This document shows, one piece after another, positions 16,025 through 30,066 of a stretch of DNA of 64,000 nt (positions are counted from its first letter, which is position 1; each line of letters begins with the position of its first letter). The stretch is from Polyangium fumosum (lineage in GTDB: Bacteria > Myxococcota_A > Polyangia > Polyangiales > Polyangiaceae): assembly GCF_005144585.1 (NCBI RefSeq), contig NZ_SSMQ01000036.1:58765-122764 (forward strand). Reading direction: 5' to 3'. Made by a program: the position numbers and the translations under genes. Under the pieces are notes generated by a model. That model had not been told where the DNA came from, did no database searches, and saw only the letters and a list, made by a program, of their open reading frames with translations.

Positions 16025-16816
16025 TCAACGCGGCTCGCGCCCCGGGCCCTCGGGCCGCATCCGCTCCCGCATCCGCCGCTCGAACTCGGGGCTCATCGGC
16101 TGCGCCCGCCCTGCCGCCGCGGGCACGAGCGACACCCAGTTGCCAAGCAGCGTCGTCGCGGCCTGCGCCTCGTCCGGGGAGAGCTCCCCGTCCTCGTTCG
16201 CGTCGGCGGCCGCGAACGCCGCGCGCGCCGGCACCAGCATGGCGGCCTCGAATTCGCGCACGTCGAGCGTGCCGTTCCCGTTCCCGTCGGCCTTCTCGAA
16301 CGCGGACGTCGCCATCCGCGCGGCGAACGCGGCGGCTCCCTCGTGGAGCTCGCGGCGCGAGATCGTCCCGTCGCCGTCCGCATCCACGGCGCCGAAGAGC
16401 GCGTCGACCGCGCGCTCGGTCGCCTCGTGCGCCTGCGCGGCCGAGATCGACGCGCCCCAGGTCACCCCGATCCGGGCCTCCAGCGCGTCGATCGACTCGC
16501 CGGACATCTGCCCCGTCAGCGCGCCGAGCACCCGCGACAGCGCGGGCATCGACGCCGACGCCTCTCGCGCCTCGTCGGCCGACACCACGCCGTCGCCGTC
16601 CGCGTCGGCCCGGAAAAACACGGCGCCGACGAGCATGTTGAGCTGCGCCGTCGCCTCCTGCCGCTCGATCCTCCCATTCTGATCCGCGTCGAGCCCGAAA
16701 AAGGCGCGATCGAGGAGGACGCTGCCCTCCTCGCCGGACCCCTGGGCGCCTGCCACGCTCGCCGCCGTGATCGTCGCGAGCGCGACGATCCCTTGCGTGA
16801 ACCTCCGTGCTGCCAT
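16025..16816 (-). CDS. Secreted EF-hand calcium-binding protein
   Basis: A 263-residue protein with an N-terminal signal peptide (RRFTQGIVALATITAASVAGAQG) and at least five EF-hand loops of the DxDxDG type: DADQNGRIE, DADGDGVVS, DADGDGTIS, DGNGNGTLD and DANEDGELS, spaced over about residues 45-215. These should bind Ca2+ in the periplasm or outside the cell. ATG at 16816 gives a normal signal peptide; longer reading frames upstream lack one. The tail is Arg/Pro-rich. A calcium sensor or store is the family expectation; the partner is unknown. It lies upstream of the hotdog gene on the same strand with a short gap. Confidence 0.85.
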   Translation of the reverse strand: MAARRFTQGIVALATITAASVAGAQGSGEEGSVLLDRAFFGLDADQNGRIERQEATAQLNMLVGAVFFRADADGDGVVSADEAREASASMPALSRVLGALTGQMSGESIDALEARIGVTWGASISAAQAHEATERAVDALFGAVDADGDGTISRRELHEGAAAFAARMATSAFEKADGNGNGTLDVREFEAAMLVPARAAFAAADANEDGELSPDEAQAATTLLGNWVSLVPAAAGRAQPMSPEFERRMRERMRPEGPGREPR

Positions 16817-16937
16817 GGTTCCCTCTCTGGTCGATTCGTCGAATGATTCGACGGGACAAACAGGCGGGGGAGCCGACGCGAGGCGCGCCGCTCCCCCGGG
16901 TTCGAACGGAAACACTGCGGAGCCACGGGCCGTTGCC

Positions 16938-17360
16938 CTATTGCTTCTGTTGCGGCTGCTCCTGCTTCGGCTGCGGCGCCGGTTGTTGTTGCTGGGCCGG
17001 CCGGATCACGACATCGAGCCGCACCTGATCCCCTTCTTTGTAGTTCTGGAGGGACGCGGGCGGGAAGTTGAACTCGAGCTGGCCTCGCTCGGTCTCCACC
17101 TTGAGGTCGCCCTTTTCCTTGTCGATGTCGACGATGCGGCCCGTCACCTGATGGCGCCCGATCCCGGCCTGCGCCATCTTCTGGGCGGCCTGCTGCTTGG
17201 CTTGCTCCTTGCGCTGCTGCATCTGCTGCTGCGGCTGCTGCTGCTGCGGCTGCGGCGCGGCGCCTTGTTGCGGCTGTTGCTGCGCGCCTTCCTCGGCCCT
17301 CACGGCGCCGGCGCTCACCACGAGCGCGGCCGCGGCCATCAGACCAAAGAGCTTCTTCAT
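16938..17360 (-). CDS. Secreted glutamine-rich protein
   Basis: A 140-residue protein with signal peptide MKKLFGLMAAAALVVSAGAVRA. Residues about 23-65 and the C-terminal tail are Gln/Pro-rich (runs of QQ and PQ), with a charged helical piece (QRKEQAKQQAAQKMAQ). In between is a compact beta-rich stretch, residues about 70-120 (GRHQVTGRIVDIDKEKGDLKVE, FPPASLQNYKEGDQVRLDVVI), which resembles a small OB-like fold. I do not recognise the family. ATG at 17360 is set by the signal peptide. The CAG-rich DNA makes it prone to length change. Confidence 0.78.
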   Translation of the reverse strand: MKKLFGLMAAAALVVSAGAVRAEEGAQQQPQQGAAPQPQQQQPQQQMQQRKEQAKQQAAQKMAQAGIGRHQVTGRIVDIDKEKGDLKVETERGQLEFNFPPASLQNYKEGDQVRLDVVIRPAQQQQPAPQPKQEQPQQKQ

Positions 17361-17623
17361 GGCTTTTGTCTCCTCCGACCCATGGATGCTCGGGAAGCCG
17401 GGGCATGACGAGCCTGGTTCCCCCCCGAGGTCCTGGTGGGCCTCCGCCCTCACCGCCTCGCAACGGTGGTGCCGTCCGGAACCGAGACGGATCGCGGACG
17501 CTCGCTTCTTCTCCGGTATGCCCGTCTGCGCAGACTGGGAACGCTCCTTTCCACCTCCGCCCGTTCGGTGCGCCACCCTAGAGACCGTTTGACGGGCCGG
17601 GGTTGTCGGCGTAAGCCCACGAC

Positions 17624-18886
17624 ATGTCCGGCGCACCTCGTCGCTGGCCCTCGGCCCTCGCGCTCGTCGCATCGCTGATCGGGCTCGTCTTTGGCGGCCT
17701 CTCGACGCTCGATTACTCGAGGCACCTCGACCGCCAGGTCCACGATATCCACTGCTCGTTCATCCCCGGGCTCGCCGCCGGCGGGGCGGGTGAGAACGCC
17801 TGCCGCGCGGCCATGTACAGCCCGTACTCCGCGCTCTTCCGCGATCGGTACTGGGGCGGCATCCCGATCTCGCTCTTCGCCGTCGGGGCCTTCGCGTTCT
17901 TCGCGTCCTACGCGCTCTACCTCCTGCTCGCCGGGCCCCGGGCCCCGCGCCGCGCCGCCCAGTTCTTCGGCGCCGTGAGCCTCACGCCCCTGCTCGTCTC
18001 GGCGCTGATGTTCGCGATCTCGGCGCTCAAGCTCGGGCAGTACTGCAAGACGTGCGTCGGGATCTACATCTCGTCCGTCCTGCTCGCCGTGAGCGGAATC
18101 TTCCTCCTGCTCGACGCGCGGTCGAAGGGCGCGCCCGCTCCGGCGGCGGACAAACCGGAGGGCGCTGCCGAAGGCGCGGGCGCCGGGCGGCCCGTGGGCT
18201 CGCTCTGGCTCGTGCCCGGCTGGCTCCTCGCGCTCGGGATCTTCACGATCACGCCGACCTTGATCTACCTGAGCGCGCTGCCGAGCTACGCGTCGTACAT
18301 CACGGGCTGCGGCAAGCTCGCAAAGCCCACCGAGCCAAACAACGCGCTGCTCCGGCACACGCCGGCCGGCGCGAAGCAGCCGGCGACGCTCTTCGTCGAT
18401 CCGCTTTGCCCGACGTGCAAGGCGTTCCACAAGCGCCTGGAGGCCGACGGGATCTTCGAGCGCCTCGACACGACGCTCGTGCTGTTCCCGCTCGACAACG
18501 AGTGCAACTGGATGCTCGACCGCCCGCTGCACCCGGGCGCCTGCCTGGTCTCGAAGGCCGTGCTCTGTGGGGAGAACCGCGCGGTCGACGTGCTCGAATG
18601 GGCCTACGACAACCAGGAGCGGCTGCTCGAAGGCGCGAAGTCGCCGGCGGGGCTCGCCACCGTGCGCTCGGCGATCCGGGAAAAATGGTCGAACCTCGAC
18701 GCGTGCATCGATTCGAAAGACACGAAGCTTCGGCTCGATCGAATGCTCCGCCACATCGTGAACAACCAGTTGCAGGTCAGCACGCCGCAGCTCTTCCTCG
18801 GCGATACGCGGCTCTGTGACGAGGACAGCGACATCGGCCTCGCCTACAGCATCCGCAAGCTCGCGCCGGACTTGAGGTTGCCATGA
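17624..18886 (+). CDS. VKOR-family / DsbA-like thiol oxidoreductase fusion
   Basis: A 420-residue membrane protein. Residues 1-165 form a four-to-five-helix vitamin K epoxide reductase domain with the active CxxC in LGQYCKTCVGIY (near residue 145) and upstream loop cysteines (HCSF, NACR). After a Pro/Ala linker and another helix (about 190-215), the C-terminal part is thioredoxin/DsbA-like with DPLCPTCKAFH near residue 262. VKOR domains reoxidise a DsbA partner using quinones, so this fusion is a self-contained disulfide-forming enzyme for the periplasm. It starts an overlapping operon with an OmpA-like and a TlpA-like gene, and disulfide-rich exported proteins are abundant in this genome. 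Confidence 0.9.
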   Translation: MSGAPRRWPSALALVASLIGLVFGGLSTLDYSRHLDRQVHDIHCSFIPGLAAGGAGENACRAAMYSPYSALFRDRYWGGIPISLFAVGAFAFFASYALYLLLAGPRAPRRAAQFFGAVSLTPLLVSALMFAISALKLGQYCKTCVGIYISSVLLAVSGIFLLLDARSKGAPAPAADKPEGAAEGAGAGRPVGSLWLVPGWLLALGIFTITPTLIYLSALPSYASYITGCGKLAKPTEPNNALLRHTPAGAKQPATLFVDPLCPTCKAFHKRLEADGIFERLDTTLVLFPLDNECNWMLDRPLHPGACLVSKAVLCGENRAVDVLEWAYDNQERLLEGAKSPAGLATVRSAIREKWSNLDACIDSKDTKLRLDRMLRHIVNNQLQVSTPQLFLGDTRLCDEDSDIGLAYSIRKLAPDLRLP

Positions 18887-19581
18887 AATACGCAGGAATC
18901 GTCGGAATCGTGGCCGGGTGCACGCTGCTCGCGGGGTCCGCCTTTGCGGTGCACGCGGAGGTGAAGTCCTCGGCGGAGCGGCTGAAGACGGGGATCGCGG
19001 AGTCGGTGAAGCCCGCGGTGGCGATCGCGAACGACGCGGAGGCCCCCTACTGCACGCCGAAATTCAAGGAAGTGCTGGCGCGCGTGATTCACGCATGCGG
19101 GCTCGAAGGCGGGGCCGCGCGACGCGGCTGCCAGCCGGCCGACGTGAAGACGCTGGCCTCGATCAGCGACGACGATTTCAACGCGCTCTTCACGCCGCTG
19201 AAGGATCGCGGGGGCGTCGTGATGTACGACGACGGCTCGGAGAAGCTCGACGACGACGGCAAGAAGATGCTGGAGGAGCTCTGGGTCGAGCGGAAGGGCG
19301 CGCGATATTTCTTCATCGTGGCCCGCGCCTCGAAGACGGGCACGCCGGACTTCAACCGGTCGCTCTCGCACAAGCGCGCGAACAGCGCGTTTTTCCACGT
19401 CGGCGACAAGTTCAAGGAGCCCGATCTCGACAAGCAGGTGGGCCTGCTCTGGCTCGGCAACGAGTTCGCCCAGCTCGGCAAGGAATACTGCGAATGGAAT
19501 GTCTCGCGGAAAGGCAAGCCCTGCGCCGCGGAGGCGATCAACCGGAGCGCGTTCGTATCATGGGTCGACTGTCAACTGTGA
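18883..19581 (+). CDS. Secreted OmpA-like protein
   Basis: A 232-residue protein with a signal peptide (IVGIVAGCTLLAGSAFAVHA) and several cysteines (YCTPKF, HACG, RGCQ, YCEW, PCAAE, DCQL). The C-terminal half resembles a divergent OmpA-type domain: ARYFFIVARASKTGTPDFN followed by LSHKRANSAFFHV, the usual NxxLSxxRA position. The ATG overlaps the previous stop (ATGA) and its own stop overlaps the next ATG, so it is translationally coupled to the redox enzymes on both sides. With six or more cysteines it may be a substrate of that system. Peptidoglycan binding is possible from the fold but not shown. Confidence 0.72.
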   Translation: MKYAGIVGIVAGCTLLAGSAFAVHAEVKSSAERLKTGIAESVKPAVAIANDAEAPYCTPKFKEVLARVIHACGLEGGAARRGCQPADVKTLASISDDDFNALFTPLKDRGGVVMYDDGSEKLDDDGKKMLEELWVERKGARYFFIVARASKTGTPDFNRSLSHKRANSAFFHVGDKFKEPDLDKQVGLLWLGNEFAQLGKEYCEWNVSRKGKPCAAEAINRSAFVSWVDCQL

Positions 19582-20303
19582 TGGGGGCTCCGGCCGGCCC
19601 TGCGGGCCGCCCTCTGCCCCCAAACCCCCGCGCCTTGCTCGCTGCGTGCGTATGCTCGCTGGCCCTCGCGGCGTGCGAAAACGGCGGGACGGTCAAGCCG
19701 GAGCCGCCGGTGACGGGCCGCAGCAATGCCGTCACGGCCGGGAGCAACGCGGCTGCGACGACCCCGGCCTCGGCGACGCCCTCCGCGAAGCCGAGCGCCG
19801 CGCCCGCCGCACCCCGCAAGCTCTGCGCCGATACGACGGCGCGCCAGGCGCCCAAGGGCGCCCTGAAGACCGCCGCGGCCCCGGGCGCGACGGCCCTGCC
19901 CGCGAGCATTTCGTTCGGCGTGGGCAAATGGGTCTGGGTGAACCTGTGGGCGGCCTGGTGTGGGCCGTGCAAAGAAGAAATGCCCCGGCTCCAGAACTTC
20001 CAGAGCCGCCTGCGCAACGCCGGGGTGATGATCGACCTCGCGTTCGTCTCGCTCGACGACGACGAACGGCAGCTCTCGCGGTTCCTCGAAGCCCAACCCG
20101 AGGCCGGGGTGCGCGCGTCCTACTGGCTCCCCGAAGGCGGCGGGCGCGACACCTGGATCGGGACCCTCGGGGTCAAGGACGCGGGCAACCTCCCCGTCCA
20201 CGCCCTCATCGCGCCCAGCGGGCAGCTCGCCTGCCTCATCCAGGGGGCCGTCGAGGAGACGGACTACCAAGCGATCGCCGACATCGTCAGCGCGAAGCGA
20301 TGA
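19581..20303 (+). CDS. TlpA-like thioredoxin lipoprotein
   Basis: A 240-residue lipoprotein with lipobox ALAAC near residue 32 and the thioredoxin motif WCGPCKEE near residue 131, after VWVNLWAA. The downstream fold (IDLAFVSLDDDERQ, GNLPVHALIAPSG) fits the TlpA/ResA class of periplasmic thiol reductases or oxidoreductases. It is third in the VKOR-led operon. ATG at 19581 overlaps the preceding stop. The first 17 codons coincide with a GC-rich hairpin (19583-19630), so a start at the in-frame TTG 19635 cannot be excluded, but that would leave a poor signal peptide. Confidence 0.85.
   Translation: MGAPAGPAGRPLPPNPRALLAACVCSLALAACENGGTVKPEPPVTGRSNAVTAGSNAAATTPASATPSAKPSAAPAAPRKLCADTTARQAPKGALKTAAAPGATALPASISFGVGKWVWVNLWAAWCGPCKEEMPRLQNFQSRLRNAGVMIDLAFVSLDDDERQLSRFLEAQPEAGVRASYWLPEGGGRDTWIGTLGVKDAGNLPVHALIAPSGQLACLIQGAVEETDYQAIADIVSAKR
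19583..19630. repeat. GC-rich hairpin element at the tlpA-like start
   Basis: GGGGGCTCCGGCCGGCCC, a short loop, then GGGCCGCC...GCCCCCAAACCCCC forms a long hairpin. Its right end GCCCCCAAACCCC recurs at 43632-43644 in another hairpin. It is read through as the N-terminal codons of the thioredoxin-like lipoprotein. This looks like a dispersed REP-like sequence. Confidence 0.4.
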
Positions 20304-20339
20304 CGCGCGGCGCCCTTCGCGGTAGAAGCTAGCCCGCCC

Positions 20340-22730
<2,391 letters not shown>

Positions 22731-22826
22731 TCCGCCCACGCCGCGGGTCGTTTCGTCCGTCTGTAGAAGCTCGTTTGCCCGGTGCGTCCGCGTGCTCCGT
22801 ACCACGCCCGCGCGTGGGGTAAAACG

Positions 22827-22859
22827 TTGACATAGACGTAAAATTTGGCGAGGTTGTAC
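22827..22859 (+). promoter_or_regulatory. Possible promoter of the small-lipoprotein cluster
   Basis: A consensus TTGACA at 22827-22832 lies in an unusually AT-rich patch (AGACGTAAAATTTGG) of an otherwise GC-rich gap, ahead of the four lipoprotein genes. No good -10 hexamer sits at 17 bases; TTGTAC at 22854 is 21 bases away, so the promoter call is tentative. Confidence 0.35.
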
Positions 22860-22914
22860 GGGCGGCGGGGGGCCACACGAGCGCTCCGCGCGAGATCACA
22901 GGAGCTTGGTGCAG

Positions 22915-23136
22915 ATGAGCAAATGGCTACTCAGCGCGAGCGCCTTCGTGCTGCTGTCGGGCGCCTTCGGATGTACGCCGCCGAAGGTCGTCACACAGAT
23001 CACGAGCGCTCGTGACCAGATGAAATTCCTGGTCGTCCAGGGCAACTCGCAGCAGGTCGTCAAGTGCCAGGTGGGCGCGGACGGCGCGCTTTCCGGATGC
23101 AAACCGATGCAGCTCGTCCTTCAGGACGAGGATTGA
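22915..23136 (+). CDS. Small lipoprotein, first of four
   Basis: A 73-residue lipoprotein with signal peptide LLSASAFVLLSGAFGC and mature start CTPPKVV. The mature part is short and polar, with two further cysteines (VKCQVGADGALSGCKP) that could form a disulfide. ATG at 22915 follows AGGAG by 10 bases; GTG 22909 and TTG 22906 are alternatives. It heads a run of four similarly built genes with short gaps. No family is recognised. Confidence 0.75.
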   Translation: MSKWLLSASAFVLLSGAFGCTPPKVVTQITSARDQMKFLVVQGNSQQVVKCQVGADGALSGCKPMQLVLQDED

Positions 23137-23147
23137 GAGGAGTCACC

Positions 23148-23438
23148 ATGTCCCGCATCCCGATGGCGCTCGCCTCTCTCGCGCTCGTGGCGCTCTCGAC
23201 GGGTTGTGTCTCGCGCACGATCACCCGCTTCGAGGACAACCAGAAGAGCCCCGTGACCGCGCTCGAGGTCAGCAAGTTCGAGAATTACCTCTTCTTCGCG
23301 AAGAAGACGCACCAGTTCTACCTGTGCCAGGACACGGGGGACAAACTGATCTGCAAGCTGTCGTGTGACGGCCAGAACGACGTCGTCTGCCCGCAGGCGG
23401 GCGGCACGTATTCTGGCGCGACGACGAACGTCCGCTGA
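23148..23438 (+). CDS. Small lipoprotein, second of four
   Basis: A 96-residue lipoprotein: signal peptide SRIPMALASLALVALSTGC, mature start CVSRTITRF. The mature part has five cysteines (the lipid-bearing one, then YLCQDTGDKLICKLSC and DVVCP), suggesting disulfides. ATG at 23148 is preceded by GAGAGGAG at good spacing. The central motif C-x-dg-x-x-x-C resembles the pattern in the other three genes. Unknown function. Confidence 0.77.
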   Translation: MSRIPMALASLALVALSTGCVSRTITRFEDNQKSPVTALEVSKFENYLFFAKKTHQFYLCQDTGDKLICKLSCDGQNDVVCPQAGGTYSGATTNVR

Positions 23439-23453
23439 GAAAGGAGACGCACG

Positions 23454-23723
23454 ATGAAATCGATTCGTATCGCGCTCGTCGCGCTGCTCGCGCTCGCCGG
23501 CGTCGCGTGTGGACCGCCCCCGAAGATCCTGACCTCGCAGACGTTCCTGGGCCCCGAGAAGGTGTACCAGGAGCGCATCCAGAACACGGGCCAGGTCGAT
23601 CCCTCGACGAAGAAGCAGCTCTTCAACTTCTCCGTCACCGTGTGTGACGTCACCGACACCGGCTCCGCGAATTGCAAGGAGACCAAGGTGCTCGACAACG
23701 TCCTTCCCGAGAGCATTTACTGA
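23454..23723 (+). CDS. Small lipoprotein, third of four
   Basis: An 89-residue lipoprotein: signal peptide SIRIALVALLALAGVAC, mature start CGPPPKILTSQTF, then a polar chain with VTVCDVTDTGSANCKETKV. A ribosome site AAAGGAG precedes ATG 23454. It sits 15 bases after the second gene. It shares with its neighbours the layout of a short mature chain and a C-terminal cysteine pair, but overall identity is low. Unknown function. Confidence 0.77.
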   Translation: MKSIRIALVALLALAGVACGPPPKILTSQTFLGPEKVYQERIQNTGQVDPSTKKQLFNFSVTVCDVTDTGSANCKETKVLDNVLPESIY

Positions 23724-23740
23724 CAGGAGGAGCGACTGCC

Positions 23741-24037
23741 ATGAAGACACTTCTTTGGGCCTGCGCGGCGCTCTGCCTGCTGACCGGCGTGGGATGTTCG
23801 AACCAGGTCCGTTACCGCACGGCCGGTCACTGGATGTCGACGGCGGACGGCAAGCCCGTCCTCTACCAGACGTTCCTCGAGGGCACGTGCTCCAGCGGCT
23901 TCGCCGGCTTCGGCAAGGGCTGCTCGGACACGAACTCGAAGCTCAAGCGCTGCACGCTGAACCCCGACAACACGCTCACCTGCGTGGACGACACCACCGC
24001 AAACGCGATGCTCAACAAGGACCTCCCCGAGCGTTGA
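23741..24037 (+). CDS. Small lipoprotein, fourth of four
   Basis: A 98-residue lipoprotein: signal peptide TLLWACAALCLLTGVGC, mature start CSNQVRYRTAGHW, with cysteines in GTCSSG, KGCSD, KRCTLNPDNTLTCVDD. AGGAGGAG precedes ATG 23741. It ends one base before the convergent YkgJ-like gene. The pattern C-x(n)-dn-x-L-x-C is close to the first gene of the cluster. Unknown function. Confidence 0.77.
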   Translation: MKTLLWACAALCLLTGVGCSNQVRYRTAGHWMSTADGKPVLYQTFLEGTCSSGFAGFGKGCSDTNSKLKRCTLNPDNTLTCVDDTTANAMLNKDLPER

Positions 24038-24038
24038 T

Positions 24039-24725
24039 TCAGGGCCCTCGCAAAGGAGGGCCCCGATCGAATGCTTCGAGGATCTCGTCCCACGCCGCTC
24101 CGTCCCGGAGCCCGAGCGTCTCCCGCCTCGCCGAAAGACACGCCTCGCTGCCGGCCACGAAGGCCCGGCAGTCCCCGGGGCGAATCTCGTAAATCGTGCA
24201 CCGTTTGTCTGGGCCGAGCAATTGGCACCGGCCCTCCGCCAAACGAAGCGTGACCCGCCCGTCCCGCGACCGCTTCACGTACGCCCGGCCCGTGAGGTCC
24301 CTGCGGCCCGCGGCGCGGAACCGCGCGAGGTCATGCTCGTCGAGCCGCACGTCCGCGTCGTGGCAGCAGGCCGCGCAGGTCGTGCAATCGAGCGGCATCT
24401 CGCGCGTGGGCCCCTCGTGCAGCGCATCACGCGCGCACCAGTCGAGCACGGCGGGCCGGAAGCGGGGCCGGATCCGCACGCGGGCGAGGCCGGCCGCCGG
24501 GCCGGTCTTCACGCGCTGGAATCGCCGCTGCTCCAGGGTGAGCAGGGCGCAGAGGCCGAGCTCGGTGAGCTTTCCCTGCTCGGTCAGGCCGAGGAGGATC
24601 TGCACCGAATCCCGGTCGTCCACGATCGCCGCGTGCCCGCCCGCGCGCACGTGGGCCGCGGCGCGCGCGAGAAAGCGCGGCCGGAACCTGCGCCAGACGG
24701 GGCGCTCCACGGGCGGCGCGGACAT
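24039..24725 (-). CDS. YkgJ-family cysteine-cluster protein
   Basis: A 228-residue cytoplasmic protein with the YkgJ-type metal-binding cluster: DCTTCAACC near residue 115, GRCQLLGPDKRCTIYEIRPGDC near residue 165, and a closing EACLSARR. The family is thought to bind zinc or iron-sulfur; biochemical role is poorly known. The N-terminal 100 residues (RPVWRRFRPRFLARAAAHV, a hydrophobic leucine-rich helix) are an extension. ATG at 24725 is the only good start. It is convergent with the lipoprotein cluster and close to divergent from the amidotransferase. Confidence 0.82.
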   Translation of the reverse strand: MSAPPVERPVWRRFRPRFLARAAAHVRAGGHAAIVDDRDSVQILLGLTEQGKLTELGLCALLTLEQRRFQRVKTGPAAGLARVRIRPRFRPAVLDWCARDALHEGPTREMPLDCTTCAACCHDADVRLDEHDLARFRAAGRRDLTGRAYVKRSRDGRVTLRLAEGRCQLLGPDKRCTIYEIRPGDCRAFVAGSEACLSARRETLGLRDGAAWDEILEAFDRGPPLRGP

Positions 24726-24793
24726 GTCGCCCCTATAACGTGCGCGGCGCCGGGAGGGGGACCTTTTCCGGCAACATGATTATGATCGGAGGG

Positions 24794-25537
24794 ATGGCTG
24801 CCGAGCGCTCGGATCGATCCCACCGGAAAATCTTCATCATGAAGACGGGCGAGCCCGTCCCGAAGGTGCGCGAGCGCCGCGGCGAGTTCGCGGATCTCAT
24901 CACCTCCGTGATCGGCGACGCCTGGAGCGGCGGCTACGAGACCTTCGACGCCCGCGAGGGCGGGCCGCCGGACCTGCGCGACGCCGCCGCCCTCGTGATC
25001 ACCGGCTCGGCGGCGAACGTGCCCACCCGCGAGCCCTGGATGCTCGCCACCGAGGGCTATTTGCGGGAGGTCGTGGGCCTCGGCGTGCCCACGTTCGGGA
25101 TTTGCTTTGGGCACCAAATTCTCGCCCAGGCGCTCGGGGGCGAGGTGCAGCGGAACCCGCGCGGCCGGGAGATCGGCTCGCGGGCGATCCACAGGCTCAC
25201 GGACGACCCGATCTTCGACGGCCTGCCCCAGGTCTTCACGGCGAACGTGACGCACGTGGACACGGTCGTGCGGCTGCCGCGCGGGGCGACGGCGCTCGCG
25301 AAGAACGACCTCGAAGACCACCACGCGATTCGCTTCACCGAGACCTGCTACGGCGTGCAGTTCCACCCCGAGCTCGATGCCGACGTGATGCGCGGCTACA
25401 TCGAGCACCGCTGGGAGGTCCTCGCCGGCGAGGGATTCTCCGTGGAGACACTGCACGCCGCGATCGAAGAGGGCGACTTCGGGCGGCGCACGCTCGTGAA
25501 CTTCATCCGCCACATCCTCCCGCGCGACGCGCGCTGA
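24794..25537 (+). CDS. Class I glutamine amidotransferase (GuaA N-domain-like)
   Basis: A 247-residue stand-alone amidotransferase of the class I GMP-synthase-like family. The nucleophile cysteine is in TFGICFGHQILAQALGG near residue 101 and the catalytic His/Glu are in GVQFHPELD near residue 195. No synthase partner domain is fused or adjacent. Family members act on gamma-glutamyl compounds or small amines; the substrate here is unknown. ATG at 24794 follows GGAGGG; ATG 24776 is possible. Confidence 0.88.
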   Translation: MAAERSDRSHRKIFIMKTGEPVPKVRERRGEFADLITSVIGDAWSGGYETFDAREGGPPDLRDAAALVITGSAANVPTREPWMLATEGYLREVVGLGVPTFGICFGHQILAQALGGEVQRNPRGREIGSRAIHRLTDDPIFDGLPQVFTANVTHVDTVVRLPRGATALAKNDLEDHHAIRFTETCYGVQFHPELDADVMRGYIEHRWEVLAGEGFSVETLHAAIEEGDFGRRTLVNFIRHILPRDAR

Positions 25538-25651
25538 CGTTTCGCGTGATGCTCGCGCGACGTTACGTCAGCATCGTAAAAAACTGACTCGTGGGTCAGG
25601 TCAGGACGAACCCCTCTGGAGGGATGGAATGACCGGCCGGTCTGCGGCGCG

Positions 25652-26293
25652 TTATGCGCTCTTTTTGCGGGTCTTGCGGGGCGCCGGGGGGACCGAGACG
25701 GGCGGATCGAGGGCGCGATCGATGCGCAGGTAACCGCGCTGCAGGAGGCGAAAGATCTGCTCTACGAGCTGCTCGCGGGGCCACGCCTGGCCGCGATCGG
25801 TGCTCTCGGTGAAAATTTCTTTGAGCGCGCCGACGGTGAACGTCGCGTACATCGAGGTGTCGCCTTCGGCCACGATTCCAAGGCGCTGGCCCTCGTCGAG
25901 GCTCATGCGGAGGAGCGTCTTCACGCCGTCGTAGAAGGAGCGGATCTTCGCGGCGAAGGCCGGATCGAGGCCCGGCGCGAAGGAGAGCAGGAGCTGCGTG
26001 AGCGCGGGGTCGTCGAGCAGGACGGCCACGATGCCGCGGATGTTGTGCTTGATCTGCGCCTCGATGTCGCCCTGCGTGTCGACCGTGAGGATCGCGGCGC
26101 CGAGGCGCGAGAAGAGCCCGTCGACGAGCTCCACGAAGACCGAACGCTTGTCGGGGAAGTAGAGATAAAACGTGCCCTTGGCGACGCTCGCCCGGGCCAC
26201 GATGTCGTCGACCTTCGCCGCGTGATAGCCCTTCGTCGCGAAGACGTCGCGAGCCGCGCGGAGGAGCTCGAGACGGCGCTCGGCCTTGTCCAT
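25652..26293 (-). CDS. TetR-family transcriptional regulator
   Basis: A 213-residue repressor. The N-terminal helix-turn-helix is clear: LLRAARDVFATKGYHAAKVDDIVARASVAKGTFYLYF (residues about 8-44). The remainder is a helical ligand-binding domain, with a Lys/Arg-rich tail. It is divergent from the large dehydratase-related operon and separated from it by about 150 bases that include a 20-bp palindrome. It likely represses that operon and itself in response to an unknown acyl-CoA or small ligand (inference from layout). ATG at 26293 removes an Arg/Gly-rich extension. Confidence 0.92.
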   Translation of the reverse strand: MDKAERRLELLRAARDVFATKGYHAAKVDDIVARASVAKGTFYLYFPDKRSVFVELVDGLFSRLGAAILTVDTQGDIEAQIKHNIRGIVAVLLDDPALTQLLLSFAPGLDPAFAAKIRSFYDGVKTLLRMSLDEGQRLGIVAEGDTSMYATFTVGALKEIFTESTDRGQAWPREQLVEQIFRLLQRGYLRIDRALDPPVSVPPAPRKTRKKSA

Positions 26294-26396
26294 GAAGGGC
26301 CTTGTACCACCTCGCCCCCGTGATACGCACCACGGATACGCGCCAGGCGAGCGGCCTCTGCCTTGCCTCGATCCGGACCCCATGATACCCCATTCT

Positions 26397-26416
26397 GACT
26401 GACTGGACAGTCAGTC
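26397..26416. promoter_or_regulatory. TetR-type operator palindrome
   Basis: GACTGACTGGACAGTCAGTC has perfect 9-bp arms around a 2-bp centre. Size and symmetry are typical of TetR-family operators. It lies 28 bases before the start of the large dehydratase-activase gene and about 100 bases from the divergent TetR gene, so binding would likely block the operon promoter. Confidence 0.78.
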
Positions 26417-26444
26417 GGGGCAAAAGGGACGGGAGAGAGACCGC

Positions 26445-30041
<3,597 letters not shown>

Positions 30042-30066
30042 CGTCGAAGGAGTCACGGAGGAATCG

